From Mytilus edulis (Eukaryota > Mollusca > Bivalvia > Mytilida > Mytilidae), in the NCBI RefSeq assembly GCF_963676685.1, contig NC_092354.1, positions 70,172,178 through 70,236,177 on the forward strand: a stretch of DNA of 64,000 nt, given 5' to 3'. This document shows positions 34,760 through 47,123 of the stretch, in pieces; the first letter of the stretch is position 1, and every line of letters starts with the position of its first letter. Both the position numbers and the translations under genes were made by a program. The notes below the pieces were generated by a model. It was not told the origin of the DNA. It did not search any database and saw only the letters and a program-made list of their open reading frames with translations.

Positions 34760-37700
34760 CTTCAAAAAATTGAATAAAAGGTTTTAATACTAATATTTGT
34801 TATTTTGTTATTCAAACAGTTAGTTATCAATATACATCCTTTTTTATTTAAAAATTAGTGTATGTTTTTATGATTTTAATCAAACATTCGTAACAGTTGA
34901 GTTAGCTGAAATATTGAAACAGCTTATTTTACAAAAAGATCAACTTTTTTTATGAACGTGATAACTACAAAAAGATATATACAGCTGTATACGCACCCTG
35001 AATAAACTGTAGTACATTACACCAATCTTAAAATTATATCTTATAACTTATTTCAAATCACTGAAATGACCATTTCATTTCATTTTATCAATAAAAATTG
35101 AAATAAGAAAAATACTGAACTCCGAGGAAAATTCAAAACGGAAAGTTCCTAATCAAATTGTAAAATCCATCAAACGAATGGACAACAACTGCCATATACC
35201 TGACCTGTTACAGACATTCTCAAATATAGAATAAGGTGAATTGAACCTGGTGTTATAGCGCCAAACCTCTCATGTGACCGTCTGAGAGGCAAGTATCGTT
35301 ATCGATCATAAAAAGTATTGATAGCTTACCATTCATCGCTTTCAAATGATCTTTGACAAATGTGTTGGTAGCAGAATCCTTTAGCTCAACTAAATGTCCA
35401 TGCAAACTGTTACAGTATCTCTGTAGGGAAGTCACAAACCATTTTAGGAAAAAGAACAGCCCAGAATTAATCATTGTGTTACAGTAATATTGTGTTTTAT
35501 TATTCGCATTCGACGCATTCATTTTTGTAGCGTTGCGATTATGGAGTTCCCCCATTTTTTTTATACTAACTTGACGTTTCGTCTTTATCAAGTTAAAACG
35601 CACTAGCTGTCAAATTGATGCACACCGATTTTACTCAGAGTCTTATATTTGATTTATAAAAATGTATAACATTTATCCAAATTTTAAAACAGTTTAATAT
35701 AAGCAATTTACAAGGCTTAGGCTCGAGAATATATAGCTTTGTTAAGTGTGTACATCTTTATGTGGGTTTTGACAAAATCTTAGTATCTATAGAGTTGACC
35801 TTTGAACACCTCCAATTGTCATACAAGTTTTTTAAACATAAATATACATGAAAATAGAAAGGGAATTCGTGCCATTGGATTTGCTTTGGTCTGTTTCATA
35901 TTTCAGATTAAAAATTTATATTAATCATCGTCTTTAACTGTATCATCAATGTTTCTGAGCTTAGATTGACAAAATTGAACCATGCTGACAGCTAGAAGTG
36001 ATTCATTATTTAACTATTTCACTTTCACTAATAAAATAGATTTATAAAATTTGTTCAGCAGTATCCGTTATTATGCATAAATGAACATAGTACTTAATTC
36101 TCACTAAAATGCCAAAAGTTAAATTGCTTAGCGGTTCTTGACTAACATATAGCTAAGAGTTACCAAAATATGTTTTGTAACCATTGTTATCCAATATGTA
36201 TTATAATGTAAAACAGCTTTGAAATATATACCAATCAATGGTAATTTGATTATGAATTTCGTATTATGTTTTCATTGCCATTCAAAACAGTCTATTCAAA
36301 ATGAATCCGATATTTCCATTTTCTGATGGTATAGACAATAGACATAGGAATATGTGGTATGAGTGCCAATGAGACAACTCTCCAGCCACGTAACAATTTT
36401 TTAAAAGTAAACCTTTATAGGTCAAGGTACGGTCTTCAACATGGAGCCTTGGCTCAAGGCTAAAATGTTAAAGTTTGTTTTAAATTGTGAGTGAAGCAAA
36501 AAGTAAAATCACAAAAATACTGAACTCAGAGGAAAATCTAATCGGAATGTCTATAATCACATGGCAAAATCAAATCACTTAACATATTGTCACTTAAATA
36601 ACTCTGCATCAACCCTTGATTTGTCAACAGAAGAAAACAATAGGCATTTGGTACACCACGAAATCCAATTTAAATCCAATCTATAATGAATAAATATTTC
36701 TTCATGGGAAACATAGATAAGATATATTGTCATTTAATATACCTCTGCATCCATCCAGGATTTGTCCACAGAAGAAAACAATAGGCATTTGTTACACCAA
36801 GAAATCCAATTTGAAGGGCAACCTGTAATAAATAAGTTTGTTAAACATAGGTAAAACCAGTGCACACTTAGTTTCGAAAATTTTGACCTCAAAACACCAC
36901 TTTCTAGAACAGCCATCAAAATACACGCAATACACGAATTGTAATGCAAAACATGAATGCAATAGACGTGTAGACATTTCGAAGCATAAAAAGCAAACAA
37001 TGAATTGCAACAAAAATTTTAGGGACTTTAATAGCTTTTTGGGACCAGCTAAAACACTCCTCCGGCTGTGGAATCTTCTCGCTGTTTTGGGGACCCATTA
37101 CTGACTTTCGGCTACATGTATTCAACTGTTTGGTCGGATAGTAGTAGTCTTTTTGACACATTACACAATTTCCATTCTAAATTTTATAGAATGACAGTTT
37201 GTTTAAATAAAAACTAACGTGCCAAAACAAACTGAAAAATCTATTTAATAGTTTCTGTCCAATTATGAGTTTATATATACATTGGTACTGATTTTTGTTC
37301 ATACGCTTCTCACTCTTTCCACTAAACGTCTACGAGTTGCGCAGTAATTAATGTATCCCTTATATCTATTTGCATTATACGTGCATCCTATACATGTTAC
37401 GAACAGTACAGAATACCTTTAATAGTTTAATAGGCACCATATTTCAAATAAATTAAGTTGAAATTTAATGTTACTGCACACATTGCTGACAAACGTGCCT
37501 TTATTATTAATCATAATGGAAATAAAGCGACCCAAATTTAATATTTTTTTTATTGTATAGTATTGATCTATAACACTGCTAGTTCGGCTGTTGTTTACTG
37601 TATGGTCTCATGGACATATCCCAAACTTTTATTTTCTATTTTATTATCTAGTAAATATAACATATATTATATGTTCACCCATCCTTGCGATCTTTGTGAG

Positions 37701-40700
37701 TAGTATTTATTTTTTGATAATGCTATTCTACATTTGGTCTAAATTAATTTAAACAATAACAACTTGATGGATGAACATCAACGATATCAAGAAAAAAAAA
37801 CATATTCAATCAATATGGACGGATATACTCACTCCGTTTAACTACTGATGTTGCTGTATGACATAAATTATTACAAAGACTGGAATTACAACAATACTTT
37901 GACCCAATTGTCGCACTACATTGCTGAAAAAGAATCGTTTTATAAGTTTCATAAGTATTATATAAATCGCATTTCCGTAAAGTATACTCATGATCACTCG
38001 CTTTCATTTAAGAAAGGAACCAATATTTTAATAACTATATAATCAAAAATTAGTTCTGATTATATAATCGGTCACAAAGAGTCAGTATTGCGCTTAAAAT
38101 ATTAGGAGAAGACAGACAAAACTATGGCTGAATTTAGGAAATCGATCGGCCTAATGTCTGTTATTCGTTTAAGTTGTTTTGCTTGATTAATAATATAATA
38201 TGTTTTTGCAATTGTTTTTCTGTTGCTCTTCAGCAACTTTGTTTAGTAATATCGTAATTATTTAAAATTGAAAACAGTGGGAACTCCTATCCATACACCA
38301 TATAATTATTTGTATTTGCTTTCATCATAGTTTTCCGGTATTCGAATGTGTGTGTTGGTACGTTTCTCTACTGACTTCTCAAATGACTGGTAGAAATTAT
38401 TTTGGTCAATCAAAATCACTTTGAATTGCTTTAAACAAAATGTAAGCTGCATAATTGTACATTGTGCACTGCCAAACTGAGGTAAATAGTTATCAAAAGT
38501 TCCAGGATTATAATTTAGTACGCCAGACGCACGTTTCGTCTACATAAGACTCATCAGTGACGCTCATATCAAAATAGGTATAAAGCCAAACAAGTACAAA
38601 CTGAAAGAGCATTGAGGATTCAAGATTTCAAAAATTTGTACCAAATACGGCTAAGGTAATCTATTCCTTAGAAAAGAAAATCCTTAGTTTTTCGAAAAAT
38701 TTAAAGTTTTGTAAACAGGAAATTTATAAAAATGACCACATAATTGATATTCATGTCAACACCCAACTTTCTACACCCATTTCACACGTTGATTCCTCCA
38801 TTTAAAAAATAGAAAAAAATTAATAGGTTGTTCCATTACACGGACTGGTATACATTGTATGTACTTTAATGGTTGATGACCCCTTCTGTAGCCATTTTTG
38901 TACGAATTTTTCAAACTTCTATTGTATCAAAACTACAGATGTAATGAATAATAAAGAAAGGCCATTTTGTACATATACGAAGGGGAAACTTGATGCAAAG
39001 CATTATTATTTATTGTTTCATTGCATTTAATAGAAAAAGAGTACTTTTTGGCAAATAAACCAAGATTTTTATAGAAAATCCACAGCCTTTAATACGGAGA
39101 TTTTTGTTATAAAATTTGAAACATATATTACTCAATTGCTTGTTTATGATGTGCTGATATGAAGTTCTAAGCAACCTGTAAATTCCAAAAATACCTCGTC
39201 TTGAGTCAATAAAGTCGAGCGCACCCTAAAAGGTGAACTTGATTTGGTCCATATTTTAATTTGTAACTAATAGCTACATTAATAAACTCGTTTTGAGGAA
39301 ATCAATGCTAGCTACCACTGCATGCAATAATTTTATATCTATCAGTCATGAAATTGCCAAAATATGAGTGTAGAAGGATAAATGCTGTGGATTTTCTATA
39401 AATACTCCATATATTAATCATTGAATCCACACAAGGGTACATAATTCTTAACGATGAGTAAAACTCAATCAACAAATGCAATTTTTGGGATCCCAATTTT
39501 GTGTTTACATGGATATAAAAAGATCTATGATTTATCATAATTATTGGGGGGGGGGGCTAGGATGAAAAATTTTGTCCTGCATTTTTTTAGCTGTAATCTC
39601 TGTCCTGCCTTTTTATTTTTCACTTTAATCGGTCCTGCCTTTTTTTTTTAGTTTATCCTGACTTTCTTTTACCTAAATTGTCGTCCTGACTTTTTTTTTG
39701 CAAGTGTCACATCCTGCCTTTTTTTTACTAAAAACTCCTGTCCTGCCTATTTTTTTCAAATTTCATCCTAGCACCCCCCCCCCCCCCCCCCCCCTCCCCC
39801 TAAAAATCAAATGGTAGCTCCCTTACGTACTTCAAAATTACCTTTTATGTAACATGATGTCAGTCCATTTCAATTAGGAAATCAACAATATGACTGACTG
39901 ATTTTTTTCAATGCATAGTAAACACTATATTCACCAAATAACTACTTCCGGTAATAATAAACTATGAAAAGTTTAGGTCTTTTGGTGTTTGTTATTATTT
40001 TAATGCATAGTAAACACTATATTCACAAAATAACTACTTCCGGTAATAATAAACTCTGACAAAATTAGTTCTTTGGTGTTTGTTATTATTTTAATGCATA
40101 GTAAACACTATATTCACCAAATAACTACTTCCGGTAATAATAAAGTCTGAAAAGTTTAGTTCTTTGTTGTTTGTTATTATTCATAAGGACGATTTTTTTT
40201 GGAAATTGTGATTAATTGTAATTTACCACATGACGTGAACAGCCGCTCGTCCATTTTGATACACCAAGGATATTTGTTTCTTTGTTAATGGAACAAGACT
40301 AAAACGAAAAGAAGAGATACATATCAGCGGTAAATAAAATAATTACGCAGATAATGAATAGAATTTATAAACATTGTCCTATAGCATCCTGAACATTTAA
40401 ACAAATATTTTAAATACATCCATAAACTGCCAAAATATAAAAAAAAAATTTACCTATAATCTTCGATCGTAACAATAAATAGTATTTAATGATTCTCAAT
40501 CATAATTCGTAACACAATACTTCAATGAGCATGCTCATCGTCAGTAGTTGTCCTGTTAGATATTTCGATGCTTCACTGTTATTTGGATAATAATTTGTGG
40601 TGGACGATCTTGTATTGTGTATGTTAAAAGAAAGTAACAATTTTTATAGACTCAAGATTTTTATGATATTATGGATAGCCACATATTTGTTGCTGAAAAC

Positions 40701-43700
40701 TGTATGTAGCCTTTTATATATAATTATTGTCGGTGTCTTGTATCAATAATCACATTTATCTTACCACCAATACATTTCTAAGAAAAGCATTGGTCAAAAA
40801 CAATCACGTGAAGGCCGTGTATATTTAATATGACTTTGGTTAATATAGGGTAAGTATTATAATACTCAGTTAGTAATGGGGTATCCCTTTCCAAAACAGC
40901 ACATATTTGAGGAAAATTTGAAACGTTTCGGCCGTACAACAGATTAGGAAAGTAACAAAAACCAATATAGAAATCAAGCAAATTAAAAGCTATCAACGTG
41001 TAATTTGTTGGCTCTTTTTTTCTGATAGACCACCGGAAGTAGGTTCTTTATATTGAAGATTCCATCACTTTGATAGACCACTAGTTTTATTGACGCATGT
41101 TTAGAAAGTACGGAATGTATATTTGTTACATAGTGTATGATCCCACATGCCAATAAGGCAAACCTTTTTGCAGAACAGGAGGATTTTACCGATCGTTCTC
41201 ATTTTTGCATATTACCTTGGAACATTAAAGATACAAAATATATTGGGAATGTGTTAATGAGACACAGATGACGCCTTTACTTGCGTAAACGTTATGAGTG
41301 GACTTGACTAGAGAACTGTACAAGTAACACCACCCGATTTCAACTTGATTTGTGTGTTATGGTAAGAAACATTGTAAATAAGTTTAAGAGGTCCCTTTTG
41401 GTTTAAGCAAAATAATTGTGGGACGTTAGTAAGTACAGACGAACAATGGTAACAAATTTAGCCCGTCCGTTGCGGCGGGACATTAACACAAATTAAGATA
41501 ATACCGTAAAAATGTCAACATGGCTGAATTTGTTGTTTCCTTTTTTTTGTAAGCGATAAAGCCCATTTGACAAAAACTATCGATGGAGCCTGTAATTTAG
41601 TTGTTGTCGTTTGTTTATGTGTTACATATTTGTTTTTAGTTCATTTTTTTTATATATAAATAAGGCCGTTAGTTTTCTCGTTTGAATTGTTTTACATTGT
41701 AATTTCGGGACCTTTTATAGCTGACTATGCGGTATGGGCTTTGCTAATTGTTGAAGGCCATACGGTGACCTATAATTGTTAATTTCCGTGTCATGTTGGT
41801 CTTTTGTGGACGGTTGTCTCATTGGCAATCATACAACATCTTCTTATTCATAAATTGAATAAAGTATACATATAAATTAACATAGTCGAGATCGTCAGTC
41901 GATATCAGTTTGATCAGCGAGCTTTTTACACGTTTAGTCTTAACAATGTCTAGGTTCAGTGTTCCAAAAATGTGCTTCGCAAAGGTAAACAAGCGTTAAT
42001 TTTATCTTTATTCGTTACTTTCATAGAATGCCGGTTGTATCGATGTCTGTCAGTTCTTTGTGTTTCGGCAACATACAAACTTAGTTAAAACCGGTAATCT
42101 ATAAACTAAATGGAACTTCGGCAATACATAATTTATAAAACAGAGACGCAAGTAATATTCGCGTTTTGCTATATGTCGTTTTAAAGCATATATCCTATTT
42201 TAAACCAGTTTTGTGAAGACAAAGACATCAAAATATACTTGCAAGACAATGGTTTTTAATTTGTTTGATTTTTTTCAATTACGTTAAATTCGTCAATTTC
42301 TTTTTCTACTAGAATGAGCGTTTTCACTTATATATTGTACATACGTTGTCCTGGTCACATAGACCTATGTTGGTACATTCATCAGGGCTTCCTGCCTTAT
42401 GACATTGGTAACACAGCTTTTGTCCAGTAGGAGGGTTAAATTCTATAAAAACTTTAGGGTATAGTACGTGCAATTTGTATATGTAGAATATAATAATGTT
42501 TCATACGTAATTGAAGAGATTGCAAACATGGAAGAAAGTAATCACACACGTCATTAAGTTGTATCTAGGATTCTTTCACTAATACATGTTGACGCTTCAT
42601 TTTTTAGTATTATTTTGATATGGACTCCATCTGTCTGTTCGTTGAATTATCTTTCTACATTTTGTCATATTGCTTGATATTTGGTATATGTTTTCACCTG
42701 GATATGTTACAGATCAGGTTTGAATGTAACTCGGTTCGGTTGATTTTTTTCACCGAAGCACGTACAATGTACATAAACATATCATATATTCAACATGTTC
42801 AAGGGGAAACAGATTAAATTTTCAGCTTTTGCAACAAGAGATATTTTGACTTCGTTTTTTATATATTGAAAAAATGTCTGATTACGGATTAAAAAACCTT
42901 TGTTTTTCAAGGGAATATATATGCGTTGCCATGCAAAACTCTGAGATGTTTATCAGATCCTACGTTTACGACTCAAAATATCTATAGCTGATGTAGACAT
43001 GGTAGACTTAATGAATCCTAATGAAAAGGAGTAGGTCCGGTAAGGGCCAATTTTGGCCTCAAATTTCAGGTTCATCTGACGAAAGATTTTGGACACTTTT
43101 TAAACACTTTAGTGTCTATTTCAGTCGAGTCAATTAATTAATGTACCAGATTTTAACTGGTTTAGTCATTTAAAATGCTCCGATTCAAGCTTAAATATGA
43201 AAAAACTATCAAACATGCCAAAACATGCCACTTTTCAGATGGTTTTTGCAAAAAATGAAAGTGGCAGCATCCGTGTTCATCCTCAACCTTTATATATGTT
43301 ATATATTATCATCAAAAACAACTTACATTTCAATATTATGAATGAACACAAATGCGGCCATTTTCATTTTAGACGGAAAGCGTCTAAAATTAAACTAAAA
43401 TGCTAAAATTGTTAATATTTCAGTAATTTAACATGACTTGAAGTTGCAGTATAGCCGATATATGTGCACTGTATTGTCAAAAACAGCCCATATTTATATT
43501 ACAGAAGCAGTTTTCGCTCCAATAAATAACTAAAAATTTACATTTTTACAATTTTGTAAAACTGCTATATTTTGGGGTCAAATAGGGGTGTTATTGGACC
43601 TAGTACTTTGCAGCAGATTTGATTTGTTTTTTCTAAGCGAAAGAAAGTAACTACATGTAACAGCTGTAGCTAAATTAATTCGCTTCCTGAAGTCGCAAAT

Positions 43701-46700
43701 ACAGTAACAATTAAAGAATTGATAGTGTGCCTACTTAGACCATTTATATTAAGAGGGTAACAATATACTGATGAATTGATTCTTCATTGTGAAAACAAAT
43801 TTTGAGTAATTTTATGTTTTTGAATTTATCTGGTTGTTAAAGAATGCAAACTGTCGTCATTGTTTTAAATGGGCCCCTTCGCTTCAATTCAAAACCTGCC
43901 AAATGAACATACTGATAGACCCACAATGTCCATCAATATTACACAAATCCTTGTTGTCACAACATTGATGGCAAACAATAGTGACGTCACGTTTGCTTCC
44001 ATTTACATATCGTCTCCCTACTGGTTGTGGGTTACTACTTGCTGCACATAACTGAAATAAAGAACATACTAAATAAAAAAAAAGAAAACATAAAAATGTG
44101 TGTTTGTTTAAATTATGTTATTGTTAGTGACTAACCAGATTTCGTAAAGTAAATCGTCCCATACTCTACGAATGATGAAGATACTATTAAAAAATGAAGT
44201 CATTTATCAAAAATATGAGTATTGCTTATACATGAGTCGATAAAATTCAATTTAAATCGTATAATTGTTTTACAGCGATCATTGTGTGACCTTTGATATC
44301 CAACTATACAGTATATGTTTTTTCAGTGTTGAAGGCTGTATGGTTTCCTGTCTGCTTTTTCTATGAAAATTGAAATTTGGTCAATAATTTTCCTTATCAT
44401 CCAAGCAGCGGGATTAGTGGCCGAGTGGTCCAAGAAGTTACTATAATCACTAACCAGTCAACACTGGAGTTAGGACCCTGCTCATCCAGGTGCACTTGAC
44501 TCAAATCTTAATTGACTAAGATTGTCAGTTTTCGAATCGAAGGTTGGTGGTTTTCTCCTTGCACTCCGGCTTCCTCTACCTATAAAAACTAGCCGCCGCG
44601 CAATAGTCCACAAGCGATGCTCAGAAATGGCGTTACAACAGCAAAATTCAAATTAAAAAAACACCAATTCATCCAAGCATCAAAATGCTGAATATTGACA
44701 AAAACCCTAAAATATGAATTTGTAAATGTGTGTGCATTCATTAACGCGATTCTGGTTAATCGATCTAACGACATTGCATTGTCGAAAGACGATTAATATA
44801 TTCTCCCCTTAAACATTAAAAATAACTTAATATAAAAGTAAAATACAGTAAGGCAAAACTTGCTGGCGTCAGTTGGGATCTTACTTTATTGCATTAAACT
44901 ATTTATTGTTTAGTAATCTTGAATTATAAGTATAAGCAACGTTACTAAACAGACAATCATACCCGAGGATCTTGACAGCCAACATCAAAGAGAGTCACTC
45001 CATCGTCGGTTGTGTATTTCTGTACATAGCATACCTTGAATAAAGAATCAAAAGTATATAGAAACCATATATTCTTGGAATTAGAGTAAATGAAGCGTGA
45101 GACCGGCAGTGACATTTAACCAAATGTAGCTTCTCGTCAATAATTTCAAAAATTGATGTGGATATACCTGCATTTGGTTTTTAATTTTAATGGAGTTTCT
45201 TGTCAGCACATTAAGATTGATTGATTTTTTTTTTCTTAACGTCAAAGGCAAATATTTCACGAGAATGACATAACAATGATTACATCAATGAGGTCTTGTA
45301 TTAGAAGCCGTCCTAGATGAAGGTCGGAAAATGAGGGTATTTTGAATATTGGAAATTTAAGGCAACCTACAAACTAAACAAAAGGTTCTGCCAAGACTTC
45401 TTAATAGGCAACACCATGGTACTCTCTCTACGAAATTTAACATCCTCACAACGTCCTGGCGAAGCTTCAAATCTTTATTTCCCAATAGCCAAACGTACGA
45501 TCCACTTTGAGACGACTTGTACTGCGGTCCAGATGCACAAGAGTGACAATATTTCTACATTGCATCCCCAAGTCATTCTTTTTAAGAATGAACGGAATCT
45601 ACCGAAGTCAAAGTAGAGATTTACAAAAAGTGAAATGAATAATAGCTTACACTCTGTATCAATCCGTAAATAAATTTACCAGCACTTTTGATAGTGTCAT
45701 GCAATTCCCTTCTTCATAGAGTGGTAAATATTCATGCATATAATGTTTAGAACGTGAACACATGAACAATACCTGTACAATTTAGTTCTTGTAATAGCGG
45801 TCGTCTTTGATGAAAAGTAATTTTGAGAATCACAGCTCAGAAGTTTCATTTGACTTAAAAATAAATATTGTAAATAATGGAGGTCGCGGAACTTTGGAAT
45901 GCCATTCTTGAAGTGCCATGTCCAGCCCTTCTCCATAGTGGCAAATATTTCATGCATATTCAGGACGAGAACAACTATACACTAAATAAAATAGGTAGAA
46001 CGTTTTATAGAAGTCGTCTGGAATGGAAAAAGCGTGTTAAAAGCAGAAGTAAAACTTTGAGACATTGGGAATAAATTGGGAAAAAACATACCTCATGTTC
46101 TCCACATTTTGTTACAGTAGTTGTATCTAATGGTTGGTCAAGCTGTGCACCATTTAGACATTTTCGTCTTGCATCTAGGAAATCATAATTAAAAAATGTA
46201 TGAATACTTAGGAACATAAAACAACCCAAAAACAAAACCAAATTGTTACTTTTAAGTGGTTTTGGCACCAGAACATAAGCAACGTTTCAATGATGAATAT
46301 GATTATCAGCTCATAATAATGAACATTGCTTTTTTAGGACACAAAGTCGTTTACAATGACATCATTATAATTTTAAAATTTGCTCCCCATATTCGAATAT
46401 TGATTGAGTGTAAGTTGCCTAACGTCAACGCCAAACATTTCATTCATTACGAATTAACAAATAAAGAATAAATACATTATAAACATTGATAAAGGTACTA
46501 TAATAAAAGACCATCAGAGATATATATTGTGACTACCACTAAAATGTGAGAGTACATTGGTTGGGTCAGACATTTCGACTTGCTACAGGTCTATGGGCTC
46601 CCAAAACAGATTTTGCAATGGTTAATCTCCTGGTGCTTTCTCTACACGAGTCATTCTGACCGGACGTGGCTGCATGTGTACTTGTTCATACCGCACAGCC

Positions 46701-47123
46701 AAACAGACGTCACATTTTGCAAGGGTTTTACCAATAGTGTCTGTTTGCTTTGCCCATTTATTGTCAATATATTAAAATGTTATCCGACTGTCTTACAAGT
46801 GATAGGTACGGTCATCTGTACAACCATGTTAAATGCACAATTTTCAACGGTAAGAAATACTTGTTCCGTAATAATTTCTCTTTTGATATGCTTTAAACTT
46901 AAAATTTTGCTATTTGTTTATGTACTTTTCTTGTAGAAAGTTTTCTGGACGTTGCAATATTTGTTATTTCACTGTTTACTGCCCATAGGCAGACAACCTG
47001 TTGTGACCTCATTTTGTCTATTCCCCAGTCATCCACTGATATTAATGACATTGAACTGCTCAGAAGTACATCACTTACCGGTTGTATTAGCTAATATTCC
47101 AATACACATGACCGTTACAAAAA
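34536..47123 (-). CDS. LU-LU-C-type lectin secreted protein, 10 exons (5' incomplete)
   Basis: Exons in order on the minus strand: 47079-47123, 46092-46174, 44963-45034, 43913-44051, 42345-42442, 38372-38446, 37833-37923, 36743-36822, 35330-35420, 34536-34759. All nine junctions have GT-AG borders and compatible phases, giving 332 residues plus stop. The product is the end of a signal peptide (FVTVMCIGILANTTD), LU domain 1 (10 Cys), LU domain 2 (10 Cys) and a C-type lectin domain with the stop right at its last strand. LU domains are three-finger folds of Ly6/uPAR type, normally used for protein binding; CTLDs bind glycans or proteins. A secreted recognition protein is therefore likely, perhaps in immunity (inference). 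The exon with the ATG was not found. The gene could be a fusion built by exon shuffling, since each domain begins and ends in phase 1. Confidence 0.85.
35105..35280 (+). repeat. R1 copy in last intron
   Basis: Forward copy, from AAATACTGAACTCCGAGGAA to the ATTGAACCTGGTGTTATAGC word. Confidence 0.65.
35330..35420 (-). CDS. Exon: C-type lectin domain, part 2
   Basis: Encodes RYCNSLHGHLVELKDSATNT and FVKDHLKAMN; C-x(4)-GHLVEL is the second conserved CTLD block. Acceptor CCCTACAG, donor G|GTAAGC. Confidence 0.88.
36345..36480 (+). repeat. R2 fragment followed by R1 fragment
   Basis: R2 words GTGGTATGAGTGCCAATGAG and GTCTTCAACATGGAGCCTTG end near 36475. A truncated R1 starts at 36497 and ends about 36575. 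Confidence 0.6.
36570..36690 (-). pseudogene. Decayed duplicate of the CTLD entry exon
   Basis: Aligns with 36722-36840 through TTGTC-ACAGAAGAAAACAATAG and GAAATCCAATTT. The CPS codons are lost and the donor GAG|GTATAT has become GAG|TTATTT, so it cannot be spliced as a normal exon. It arose by local tandem duplication inside the gene. Confidence 0.8.
36743..36822 (-). CDS. Exon: C-type lectin domain, part 1
   Basis: Encodes CPSNWISWCNKCLLFSSVDK and SWMDAE, the usual CPxxW entry and first helix of a CTLD. Acceptor TATTACAG, donor GAG|GTATAT. Confidence 0.88.
37833..37923 (-). CDS. Exon: LU domain 2, end
   Basis: Acceptor CTTTTTCAG, donor A|GTGAGT. Encodes QCSATIGSKYCCNSSLCNNL, then a CHTATSVVKR linker to the lectin domain. 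Confidence 0.85.
38372..38446 (-). CDS. Exon: LU domain 2, middle (tentative)
   Basis: Encodes LTFCLKQFKVILIDQNNFYQ and SFEKS between acceptor AATTATGCAG and donor CA|GTAGAG, phase 0 to 0. Position, phase and the single Cys fit. The acceptor lacks a good pyrimidine tract, so this is the least certain exon of the model. Confidence 0.55.
38489..38700 (+). repeat. Dispersed repeat R3
   Basis: Contains CGCACGTTTCGTCTACATAA, CATCAGTGACGCTCATATC and GGCTAAGGTAATCTATTCC. A reverse copy lies at 47940-48150 and a reverse fragment at 61880-62030. Non-coding; frequent in mussel DNA. Confidence 0.65.
39541..39800. repeat. TCCTGCC array bounded by G and C tracts
   Basis: A run of about ten G followed by CTAGGATGAAA at the left is mirrored by TTTCATCCTAGCA and a run of more than 20 C at the right. 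Between them TCCTG(C/A)C plus a poly-T stretch recurs about seven times at 25-35-bp spacing. It lies in an intron of the LU-lectin gene. Confidence 0.85.
39910..40185 (+). repeat. Three tandem copies of a 90-93-bp unit
   Basis: Units start AATGCATAGTAAACACTATA at 39910, 40003 and 40093. Each contains AACTACTTCCGGTAATAATA and ends near TTTGGTGTTTGTTATTATT. Divergence is a few bases per copy, so the array is young. Confidence 0.88.
41590..41865 (-). repeat. R2, reverse copy
   Basis: Contains GAAGGCCATACGGTGACCTA and GTTGTCTCATTGGCAATCAT, in the LU-lectin intron. Confidence 0.65.
42345..42442 (-). CDS. Exon: LU domain 2, first part
   Basis: Acceptor TTTTTATAG, donor AAC|GTATGT. Encodes FNPPTGQKLCYQCHKAGSPD and ECTNIGLCDQDN, with four Cys in LU spacing. 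Confidence 0.85.
43913..44051 (-). CDS. Exon: LU domain 1, end
   Basis: Encodes LCAASSNPQPVGRRYVNGSK, then VCHQCCDNKDLCNIDGHCG. The CCxxxxLCN signature closes a three-finger domain. Donor A|GTATGT, phase 1. Confidence 0.88.
44405..44660 (+). repeat. tRNA-derived SINE
   Basis: The head TTAGTGGCCGAGTGGTCCAA is an A-box of tRNA-Ser/Leu type; a degraded B-box region follows. The body has GGTTGGTGGTTTTCTCC and CACTCCGGCTTCCTC, a conserved core of bivalve tRNA-SINEs, and an A-rich 3' end. Lies in an intron of the LU-lectin gene on the opposite strand. Confidence 0.75.
44963..45034 (-). CDS. Exon: LU domain 1, middle
   Basis: 24 codons, VCYVQKYTTDDGVTLFDVGC plus QDPR, phase 0 on both sides. The CYxxKYxTxxGxxLFxxGC pattern is the standard centre of mussel LU repeats. 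Confidence 0.88.
46092..46174 (-). CDS. Exon: LU domain 1, first part
   Basis: Acceptor GATTTCCTAG, donor GAG|GTATGT. Encodes ARRKCLNGAQLDQPLDTTTV and then TKCGEHE, the first Cys residues of LU1. Confidence 0.75.
47079..47123 (-). CDS. Exon: end of signal peptide
   Basis: A 45-bp exon after acceptor TTGTTTTTCAG, encoding FVTVMCIGILANTT and ending G|GTAAGT. It joins AT of the next exon to make Asp. An internal ATG exists, but the leader from it would be too short, so an upstream coding exon is expected. Confidence 0.65.

Noticed and set aside
36734-37161. Longer ORFs around the lectin entry exon
   Set aside because: They read through splice sites into intron; only 36743-36822 fits the CTLD and the phases.
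40778-40996. Minus-strand 72-codon frame as a possible LU middle exon
   Set aside because: Cys spacing and donor site do not fit; 38372-38446 fits better.
43869-44051. Plus-strand ORF
   Set aside because: Shadow of the LU1 terminal exon on the other strand.
46580-46936. 118-codon plus-strand frame with hydrophobic stretches
   Set aside because: No homology recognised, no splice context, and hydrophobicity follows from T-rich DNA.
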